In this document: positions 1 to 5,154 of the stretch, in pieces
Layout of the letters: each line of letters opens with the position of its first letter
How positions within the stretch are numbered: the first letter of the stretch is position 1
NCBI GenBank assembly: GCA_013140405.1
Contig: JABFSV010000317.1
Span: forward strand, 1-6,389
Direction: 5' to 3'
From: Methyloglobulus sp.
GTDB taxonomy: Bacteria; Pseudomonadota; Gammaproteobacteria; Methylococcales; Methylomonadaceae
Length of the DNA: 6,389 nt
Made by a program: the position numbers and the translations under genes
The notes under the pieces: model-generated
What the model was told of the DNA's origin: nothing
Databases searched by the model: none
What the model saw: the letters and a program-made list of their open reading frames with translations, nothing else

Positions 1-2156
1 GCTTCTGTCATATCAATAAACAAGGCTTGATAGTCGGCAATTACTGTTTTTTTCTGTAAGCCAGTAAGCAATATTTTTAAATTAACTTCATGATCGGAGG
101 TATCGACACCCGCCGAATTATCTACCGCATCGGTATTAATGCAGCCGCCCCGTAGGCTGTATTCAATGCGGGCTTTTTGCGTAAAGCCAAGATTTGCGCC
201 TTCGCCCACCACTTTTGCACCCAGGTCAGCGGCATTCACGCGCACATTATCGTTGCCCCGGTCTCCGACTTCTTCATGCTTTTCCGTACTGGCTTTCACA
301 TAAGTGCCAATGCCGCCCAGCCATAACAATTCGACGGGCGTAACCAACAAATAACGAATCAGGGATTCGCCATCTATCGCTTTATAACGGATGCCTAACC
401 ATTTTCGTAATTCAACAGAAACGGGAATGTTTTTGGCGGAACGGGAAAACACGCCACCCCCTTCAGAAATCAGGCTGCGGTCATAATCATTCCAGGTGGA
501 GCCGGGTAATTTAAACAAGCGTTGGCGTTCCTTGAAGGCTGCATCACTGTCCGAAGGATTGGGGTCGATAAAGATATGCTGTCCGCTGAATGCCGCGACT
601 AGTCGGATACAGGGCGATAGCAACATGCCATTACCGAAAACATCACCATCCATACTGCCAACGCCGATTACCGTAAACGCTTCTTGTTGAATGTCTTTGC
701 CTAATTCGCGAAAATGCCGTTGTACGCAAACCCAAGCACCCCGTGCTGTGATACCCAATGCTTTATGGTCATATCCGCGAGATCCCCCGCTGGCAAAGGC
801 ATCTCCCAGCCAGAAGCTATATTCGGCAGCAACTGCATTCGCAATATCAGAAAACTGCGCTGTGCCTTTATCTGCGGCAACCACTAAATAAGGATCAGGG
901 TCGTCGTGGGTCACAATTTCTTCAGGACTTACGATGGCATCATCATGATAATTGTCCGTTAAATCAAGCAAACCGCGCATTAAGGTTACATAGGCTTTTT
1001 TTCCAGCCTCTTTGAAATCTTGTCTAGCACCGTTCCCTTTTACGACAAAACCGCCCTTTGCCCCAGTTGGAATAATCAAGGCGTTTTTGTTGATTTGGGT
1101 TTGCATTAAATCCAATATTTCCGTCCTGAAATCATCAATGCGGTCAGACCAGCGGATTCCGCCGCGCGAAATTTTTCCGCCGCGCAAATGAATCCCTTCC
1201 ATATCAACACCGTGTACATAAATTTCATACTGAGGTTTTGGGACGGGCATATCGATAATGCCTAGGCTATTAATTTTAAAGGCGACAAAGTAATCCTGTT
1301 GACAGCGGCGCTTATGAAAACTACTTCTAACCGTTGCATCAATCAGGTTAAACACTGTCCGCAAAATCCTGTCGTCATTAATGTCAGAAACCGAATCGAT
1401 ATTGTCCAATAATTGCAGCCGCAACGGGAACAAGGCTTGTTCTTCCCTAAGCATCGGATCTGCCCAGTCGGGGTCAGGTCTGAAACGTACTTCAAAATAA
1501 TGGTACAGACCGAGTGCGACTTCTGGATTGTTAATCAAGGCATGATGAAAACTTGCCCGTGTCGTTCGATGCCCTAATTGCAAATAATAGTTCCGGTAAG
1601 CACGCAGGACATCTATTTCCTGCCAAGCCATTCCAGTCATTATGCACAGTTTGTTGAGGGCATCATTTTCAAGCCGTCCCTGCATGACGGCTTGAATGGT
1701 TTCCAGCAGTTGGCTTTTTAGCTGTCTGAATGGGACGTGCTGGCTTTTCGCGGCGTTGATGGTGAAACTCTTGATAGTTGCCGCAACACCTTCAATAACA
1801 AAGGTAAACTGGACTTGATCCATAACCCGTAAATTCATGTTTTCAAGTACCGGAATAAATTCATCCAGATAACGTTCTTGAAGGCTGTAAAAATGCAGGC
1901 GGTAGTGCGGATGGTCTGGATAGGGCTTGATTAGGCTGACGTTTTCGCAACGCGAGGCAATCAGGTGCTCAAGCTGGAGACTGTCATTAAGGGCATAACG
2001 CGGTGAAATCAGCCCTTGGTAGTCTGCGGGAAACAAGGCACGATATTTTTGCCATATTTGTTTGCCCTTCTGCTTACCCAATGCCCTTATGGCGAGTGCT
2101 TTGAAGGTGTCTTGCCAAGATTTGGCCTGTCTATGCAGTTGTCCGTCCAGCATCAT
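1..2156 (-). CDS. NAD-dependent glutamate dehydrogenase, large bacterial type, 3' end outside window
   Basis: This enzyme oxidatively deaminates L-glutamate to 2-oxoglutarate and ammonium, making NADH in the cytoplasm. About 718 codons are visible and the frame stays open to the left edge. The family signature HLRGGKISRGGIRWSDR is at residues 323-339. The block NALIIPTGAKGGF follows at 358-370, with the expected catalytic Lys367 and a second conserved lysine, Lys357. AADKGTA is near 427-433, and a Rossmann glycine motif GVGSMDGDVFGNG is at 498-510. The motif GVDTSDHEVNLKILL near the left edge also matches the 180-kDa family. The ATG at 2156 (followed by a second ATG) is chosen because TGA-TAA lies in frame just upstream at 2180-2175; no good Shine-Dalgarno is seen. 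Only about 320 residues precede the signature, clearly fewer than I recall for the roughly 1600-residue class, so this is a short-N-terminus version, perhaps like the 115-kDa class. It lies 38 bases after the kinase gene and is probably in its operon. Confidence 0.93.
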   Translation of the reverse strand, partial: MMLDGQLHRQAKSWQDTFKALAIRALGKQKGKQIWQKYRALFPADYQGLISPRYALNDSLQLEHLIASRCENVSLIKPYPDHPHYRLHFYSLQERYLDEFIPVLENMNLRVMDQVQFTFVIEGVAATIKSFTINAAKSQHVPFRQLKSQLLETIQAVMQGRLENDALNKLCIMTGMAWQEIDVLRAYRNYYLQLGHRTTRASFHHALINNPEVALGLYHYFEVRFRPDPDWADPMLREEQALFPLRLQLLDNIDSVSDINDDRILRTVFNLIDATVRSSFHKRRCQQDYFVAFKINSLGIIDMPVPKPQYEIYVHGVDMEGIHLRGGKISRGGIRWSDRIDDFRTEILDLMQTQINKNALIIPTGAKGGFVVKGNGARQDFKEAGKKAYVTLMRGLLDLTDNYHDDAIVSPEEIVTHDDPDPYLVVAADKGTAQFSDIANAVAAEYSFWLGDAFASGGSRGYDHKALGITARGAWVCVQRHFRELGKDIQQEAFTVIGVGSMDGDVFGNGMLLSPCIRLVAAFSGQHIFIDPNPSDSDAAFKERQRLFKLPGSTWNDYDRSLISEGGGVFSRSAKNIPVSVELRKWLGIRYKAIDGESLIRYLLVTPVELLWLGGIGTYVKASTEKHEEVGDRGNDNVRVNAADLGAKVVGEGANLGFTQKARIEYSLRGGCINTDAVDNSAGVDTSDHEVNLKILLTGLQKKTVIADYQALFIDMTE

Positions 2157-2194
2157 GACTATGTATTGCCGTTGTTATCATCAAGGGGTAAGTC

Positions 2195-2620
2195 TCATTG
2201 TAGGTGCTTAATGATTTCCAGCACATTGTAGTCACTCTGGCGGGTGTAAGTGACCGAATCCATGTAGCTGCGGATGAGAAAAATGCCCATGCCACTTTCC
2301 CCAGGATGCTCAAAATCTGGTAACGGGACTGTTTCCAGATCAAAACCCTGTCCATGGTCAAACACTTTGATGTTTAATTCGTTTTCCTGGAGTTGGATCG
2401 TCACCCTAACGCAATTTTGGGGTTCGTTGTCACACCCATGTTTGATGGCATTGACGGTCGCTTCGGTCAATACGAGGTTCAATTGGTACGCCAAAGCTGC
2501 GCGGTCACCCGTAAAATTATCCAGTTCTTTGGCAATACGCTCACCAATGCTGCCGATCAAATCCAGATATTTGGTTTGTGTCGGGATAACAACGTCTACC
2601 TGTATAAATGATGGACACAT
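2195..2620 (-). CDS. RsbW-like anti-sigma/serine kinase (HATPase_c_2 fold)
   Basis: A 141-residue single-domain GHKL ATPase of the RsbW/SpoIIAB type. In known members the protein binds a sigma factor or other target and phosphorylates a partner STAS protein. Visible motifs, numbered from the ATG: the N box LTEATVNAIKHG, with Glu53 as expected catalytic base and Asn57 as magnesium ligand; the G1 box DHGQGF at 88-93; and the glycine-rich lid PGESGMGIFLIRSYMD at 106-121. All ATP-binding residues look intact, so kinase activity is likely. No transmembrane segment is seen. The start is ambiguous. The ATG at 2620 is used here, but a TTG at 2626 has an AAGG seven bases upstream and would add two residues (ML). 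The gene begins only 3-9 bases after the STAS stop codon, so the two are translationally close and form a module. The target of the switch cannot be read from sequence. Confidence 0.9.
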   Translation of the reverse strand: MCPSFIQVDVVIPTQTKYLDLIGSIGERIAKELDNFTGDRAALAYQLNLVLTEATVNAIKHGCDNEPQNCVRVTIQLQENELNIKVFDHGQGFDLETVPLPDFEHPGESGMGIFLIRSYMDSVTYTRQSDYNVLEIIKHLQ

Positions 2621-2629
2621 AAGCAATCT

Positions 2630-2968
2630 TTAACCTTCATTACTAAATGCCTCATTCAAGTCAGCATAAATTTCAAACACTCGGTTGAGGCGAGTCAATT
2701 CAAACATTGATAGGACTTGTTTTTGGATATTGGTTAATGCAAACCGCCCAGATTTGGCAATAATATGCTTGTTGCCAGATAACAAGGCACCTAAACCCGA
2801 ACTATCAATGAATCGAACATGCACCAACTGGACGATAATCTGTTGTTCCCCATGTTCAATCATCTGTAACAGATATTCTTTTAATTCGCCTGAATTGTGT
2901 GCATCGATTCTTTCATCAAGGATGGTCAGTACGTTGCAACCATTTATTTTTTCCAAATTCAGATTCAT
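2630..2968 (-). CDS. STAS-domain anti-sigma factor antagonist (RsbV/SpoIIAA-like)
   Basis: A 112-residue stand-alone STAS protein, the usual length for the family. The diagnostic phospho-site loop is FIDSSGLGALLSGNK at residues 53-67. Ser56, aligned with Ser56 of RsbV, is the likely phosphorylation site, with Ser57 next to it. Established biology of the family: the unphosphorylated form binds the RsbW-like kinase and releases its target, while phosphorylation by the kinase abolishes binding and a PP2C phosphatase resets the switch. The kinase gene follows immediately downstream; no phosphatase lies in the window. The ATG at 2968 follows an A-rich stretch (AGAAAAAG) that is only a weak ribosome binding site. 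A TATAAT box on the same strand about 80 bases upstream and a terminator beyond it suggest that this gene opens its own transcription unit, separate from ompA. Confidence 0.92.
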   Translation of the reverse strand: MNLNLEKINGCNVLTILDERIDAHNSGELKEYLLQMIEHGEQQIIVQLVHVRFIDSSGLGALLSGNKHIIAKSGRFALTNIQKQVLSMFELTRLNRVFEIYADLNEAFSNEG

Positions 2969-3049
2969 GCTTTTTCTATGTAAGTAAGCTAGGCAGATTC
3001 AAGTTTTTGATCCTATTCGCGTTGGACGGAAATTCAACTCAGAAGTGCA

Positions 3050-3055
3050 ATTATA
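3050..3055 (-). promoter_or_regulatory. Candidate -10 box for the STAS/kinase/gdh operon
   Basis: A perfect TATAAT reads on the minus strand here, about 80 bases before the STAS start codon and downstream of the ompA terminator, which is where an operon promoter is needed. No convincing TTGACA lies 16-18 bases upstream (the best hexamers are A-rich), so it may depend on an activator or may be chance in AT-rich DNA. Confidence 0.35.
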
Positions 3056-3134
3056 GTATGAAAATTTTGCAGGTTTTCTGCGTTAAGGCTGGTTAATCAT
3101 CAAATTAGTCCAAGCAATGATTGGTAACGAACTA

Positions 3135-3179
3135 AATTAACAATGCCATTTGATTCAGATCCATCATTTTTTGTTAATT
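3135..3179. repeat. 9-bp perfect inverted repeat, AT-rich
   Basis: AATTAACAA at 3135-3143 is exactly complementary to TTGTTAATT at 3171-3179, separated by 27 bases. It sits between the ompA terminator and the STAS promoter. It might be an operator or a weak second hairpin. The low complexity makes chance possible. Confidence 0.35.
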
Positions 3180-3185
3180 CCGGGC

Positions 3186-3215
3186 AAAAAAAACCCGCCG
3201 TTAGGCGGGTTTTTT
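3186..3215 (-). terminator. Strong intrinsic terminator of the ompA-family gene (bidirectional)
   Basis: A GC-only 6-bp stem, CCCGCC at 3194-3199 and GGCGGG at 3204-3209, closes a GTTA loop. It is flanked by eight A on the left and six T on the right, so RNA from either strand ends in a U-tract. It lies 48 bases after the ompA stop codon and, with the A-T flanks pairing, forms a long stem. It should insulate ompA from the STAS operon. Confidence 0.92.
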
Positions 3216-3262
3216 GTTTGAGGTTGTCTAAGAGATCTTAGAGTAACTTCCTTTCTGGTAAC

Positions 3263-4315
3263 TTAGTTACCCCAGACCAGCTCAACGCGGCGGTTTTGTG
3301 ATTTGCCTTCTTCTGTGCTGTTGTCAGCAATCGGCATATCTTCACCGTAACCGTGTGCGGTCAGTCTATTGGTTACGCCCTTCATGCCGAGGTAATCAGC
3401 AACAGATTGCGAACGCTTTTGTGACAGGCGCATATTGTGTTTGTTGGTGCCTTCACTGCTGGTATGACCACGAACTTCAATGTCATTCTTTTGTGGATAA
3501 GCGATAAGGTTTTCTGCAACGCCGTCAAGTATGGACATCGCTCCTGGTGTCAATTGTGCAGAATCATACTCAAAATTAACGCCTTTCAGTTCGAGGGTTA
3601 ATGGGCAACCTTCCGCATTCACCTTACTGCCAGCCATTGTGCCTGGGCAGGTGTCGATACAATCGTTCACGCCATCAGAATCTGAATCCAATGTTGAGCA
3701 ATCGGCCGGAGCTGCTTCAACAGGCGCTTCAGCTTTTGGCTTAGGCCCCAAAGGAATCACAAAACCGACGTTAACAACCATGTCGTGATATTCATCTGTG
3801 CCGCCTACAGGTGTTAAATGGGCGTTCAGGTTGTTGTTGTAGCGGTAACGTACGTCACTGCGGAACAAGAGGTTATCACAAAACTCATAGGTGAAACCCG
3901 CTCCGGCCTCACCAAGGATGCCGACACCACTTCTACCATTTACGTAGCTGTTCATGCCACCTGCTGCGATAACAGTGTAAGGGGAGAGCTTGTCACGCCA
4001 GAAGTAGTATTGTAAATCTGCTGTGCCGCCGGCGAGATCCCATTGGCCATTTTTTTGAGGTGAACGGTTGGTTGAATCATCAAAGCCATTATAGAAACCT
4101 CTCAACTCGACGTTGAAATGTTTGTCAATGATCTTGCCGAAGCCTACGCCAGCACCGTAGCCAGCATTGTTTGCATGTCTGTCACCACCAGCATTTACAT
4201 AGGAGCCGAAAGGAGCGACATACCAACGGTTATCAAGAAACTCTTCGGCTTGCGCCGCTGCGGTAAAGCCTATGCCTATTAATAGGGCAAAAGCCAGTAA
4301 TTTTTTATTAATCAT
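3263..4315 (-). CDS. OmpA-family outer-membrane protein with beta-barrel, thrombospondin-3-like linker and peptidoglycan-binding domain
   Basis: A complete 350-residue protein. Residues 1-23 are a signal peptide (MINKKLLAFALLIGIGF, then TAAAQA) with likely cleavage after AQA. Residues 24 to about 190 form an OmpA-like barrel, rich in alternating aromatic and glycine residues and ending near VVNVGFVIPLG. A Pro/Ala linker (190-205) leads to an acidic segment, DSDSDGVNDCIDTCPG (210-225), resembling one thrombospondin type-3 calcium-binding repeat, with cysteines at 206, 219, 223 and 237. The C-terminal OmpA domain (about 242-350) includes VNFEYDSAQLTP and LSQKRSQSVADYL, with Arg301 at the usual diaminopimelate-binding arginine. 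The usual HTD aspartate is Ser286 here (GHTSSEG). The likely role is to anchor the outer membrane to the cell wall, perhaps with some pore function. The ATG has an AGGA seven bases upstream. The gene is monocistronic, with its own terminator. Confidence 0.95.
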   Translation of the reverse strand: MINKKLLAFALLIGIGFTAAAQAEEFLDNRWYVAPFGSYVNAGGDRHANNAGYGAGVGFGKIIDKHFNVELRGFYNGFDDSTNRSPQKNGQWDLAGGTADLQYYFWRDKLSPYTVIAAGGMNSYVNGRSGVGILGEAGAGFTYEFCDNLLFRSDVRYRYNNNLNAHLTPVGGTDEYHDMVVNVGFVIPLGPKPKAEAPVEAAPADCSTLDSDSDGVNDCIDTCPGTMAGSKVNAEGCPLTLELKGVNFEYDSAQLTPGAMSILDGVAENLIAYPQKNDIEVRGHTSSEGTNKHNMRLSQKRSQSVADYLGMKGVTNRLTAHGYGEDMPIADNSTEEGKSQNRRVELVWGN

Positions 4316-4322
4316 AATCTTA

Positions 4323-4326
4323 TCCT
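4323..4326 (-). promoter_or_regulatory. Ribosome binding site of the ompA-family gene
   Basis: AGGA on the minus strand is separated from the ATG at 4315 by seven bases. It fixes that start, which also gives a textbook signal peptide. Confidence 0.75.
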
Positions 4327-4364
4327 GGTTTAGTGAGAAAAATAATTGGTTAGCTCTGTAACTA

Positions 4365-4370
4365 ATTATA
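4365..4370 (-). promoter_or_regulatory. Candidate -10 box for the ompA-family gene
   Basis: TATAAT reads toward the gene within TGGTATATAAT, about 50 bases before the start codon. A TG upstream of an overlapping TATATA could act as an extended -10. No good -35 hexamer is seen at the normal spacing, so the promoter call rests on the -10 and its position alone. Confidence 0.45.
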
Positions 4371-4555
4371 TACCAAATACATTGTCTGCTTTAATCCCAT
4401 TTAACATAGCCTGTATTAAGCTGATTTGAAGTATAAGCTTGATTCTGTCAAATACAACAACGCCAGCCATTTTCCAGTCGAAGGTAAAGCGTTCATTACA
4501 AACTGAAACCATGTAACAAATAGGGAGGTATTTGAAAAGACACTACACCTAACCC

Positions 4556-4592
4556 TTGTACTAATCATACAACATTTGTATTTATAATACAA
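4556..4592. repeat. Two tandem 17-bp palindromes, operator-like
   Basis: Two copies of TTGTAY-N5-ATACAA start exactly 20 bases apart, at 4556 and 4576. The second copy (4576-4592) has perfect 6-bp arms; the first (4556-4572) matches in five of six arm positions. Each is followed by CAT. Further ATACAA half-sites lie at 4652-4657 (also followed by CAT) and 4452-4457. A 20-bp repeat of a dyad puts both sites on nearly the same DNA face, typical of cooperative repressor binding. On the minus strand the arms contain TTGTAT, 17 bases and TATGAT, a possible promoter reading toward ompA. The protein that binds is unknown. Confidence 0.6.
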
Positions 4593-4740
4593 CATTGCTA
4601 ATTAGGTATTCTTTAGCCGGAAATTAATCCAAGAGGCTGTAAGTGTAAAAAATACAACATTTCCAGGCTTCTTCATTAGCGTATATCGTAATAAAGCCTA
4701 AAAACACTGTGTGTTTAATTGCAATTGGGGGTCATATCTT

Positions 4741-4794
4741 ATGAAAAAATATTTTTTGCAAATAATTTTGTCCGGTGTTTTGTTGCCGATTTAG
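4741..4794 (+). CDS. Possible 17-residue hydrophobic leader-like ORF
   Basis: ATG to TAG encodes MKKYFLQIILSGVLLPI, a basic start followed by a hydrophobic run, like the front of a signal peptide or a tiny membrane peptide. A GGGGGT eight bases upstream could serve weakly for ribosome binding. It could be a small membrane peptide, the stub of a decayed exported protein, or chance. No continuation in this frame is seen. Confidence 0.18.
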   Translation: MKKYFLQIILSGVLLPI

Positions 4795-4846
4795 CCCCAG
4801 TGCCTAACTCATAAAACCAACAAGTTGTACCCCAGAGGATTGAAAA

Positions 4847-4978
4847 ATGTTATTGCGCTTGGATAAACGATATGGGAGTTTTGTGACGAAATTTTCCACT
4901 GTCATTGTAAAATTCAAAAGAGTAAGCAAATCCTTGCGACAGTCAGGGGATTTGCTTACAGTGCAAGTTTATTTCTAA
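4847..4978 (+). CDS. Possible small basic protein, 43 residues, unknown
   Basis: This ORF starts at an ATG preceded by AGAGGA with a seven-base spacer, the best ribosome binding site in this intergenic region. The product begins MLLRLDKRYGSFVTKF, is rich in lysine and arginine, and has no cysteine or membrane segment. I recognise no family. The perfect 12-bp hairpin at 4922-4959 lies inside its second half, which suggests that the region may instead be structured RNA. Protein coding here is speculative. Confidence 0.22.
   Translation: MLLRLDKRYGSFVTKFSTVIVKFKRVSKSLRQSGDLLTVQVYF
4922..4959. repeat. Perfect 12-bp inverted repeat (hairpin) in intergenic DNA
   Basis: GTAAGCAAATCC at 4922-4933 pairs perfectly with GGATTTGCTTAC at 4948-4959 around a 14-base loop. 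No T-tract follows on the plus strand, so it does not look like a terminator. It could be a stem of a small RNA, an operator or a small mobile-repeat remnant. Confidence 0.6.
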
Positions 4979-5100
4979 CAACTGTTATCTGTTGGTTAAA
5001 AACTCATACCTGACCTTTTCTGTTATGAAGGCTAAAAAATTGAGTGTAGGTGTAATTAACCAGTCTTAAATATTGAGAATTCGGTATCACTTTCAAAATG

Positions 5101-5137
5101 AAGGTCGCGTTGTTCACTGAGGGTACGCGGCCTTTTT
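5101..5137 (+). terminator. Intrinsic terminator oriented for plus-strand transcripts
   Basis: AAGGTCGCGT at 5101-5110 pairs with ACGCGGCCTT at 5125-5134, ten pairs with one G-T wobble, around a 14-base loop. The plus strand continues into a T5 run (5133-5137). On the minus strand the tail after the stem is CATTTTG, which is weaker. It therefore may serve recD from one side, but it is better built to stop transcription coming from the intergenic region on the plus strand. Confidence 0.7.
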
Positions 5138-5154
5138 ATGATGTAGCTATTTGA

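Larger units (their letters stand above)
4316..5154. other. Long intergenic region between recD and the ompA-family gene
   Basis: These 839 bases hold no ORF that I can assign to a known family. The region is AT-rich. Its part nearest ompA contains that gene's ribosome binding site and candidate -10. The middle contains two tandem 17-bp palindromes and further copies of the motif ATACAA. The right half contains two tiny plus-strand ORFs, a perfect 12-bp hairpin and a plus-oriented terminator next to the recD 3' end. The spacing is unusual for an otherwise compact window and leaves room for a small RNA or a small-protein transcript on the plus strand. Confidence 0.7.

Noticed and set aside
496..1015. 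Overlapping plus-strand ORFs of 64-85 residues
   Set aside because: They lie antisense to strongly conserved catalytic motifs of the glutamate dehydrogenase and look like shadow frames with no family resemblance.
2156..2195. Terminator between the kinase gene and gdh
   Set aside because: No stem-loop with a U-tract is visible in the 38-base gap, consistent with co-transcription.
2131..2361. Minus-strand 76-residue ORF overlapping the kinase 3' end and the gdh start
   Set aside because: It is another frame of the kinase gene, whose G1 and G2 boxes are intact in the main frame.
2274..2987. Plus-strand ORFs opposite the kinase and STAS genes
   Set aside because: These are antisense shadows of two genes with clear family motifs.
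3298..4015. Plus-strand ORFs opposite the ompA gene
   Set aside because: They are antisense shadows; the minus-strand frame has a signal peptide, barrel and OmpA domain.
4370..4473. 34-residue minus-strand ORF upstream of ompA
   Set aside because: There is no ribosome binding site, it runs through the candidate -10 box of ompA, and it has no recognisable features.
4576..4592. LexA SOS box
   Set aside because: The arms are TTGTAT/ATACAA with 17 bases in total, not the 16-base CTGT-N8-ACAG.
4556..4661. CRISPR-like array from repeated ATACAACAT
   Set aside because: The repeat is only about 10 bases, spacing is 20 then 65 bases, and there are no spacers or cas genes; dyad operators explain it better.
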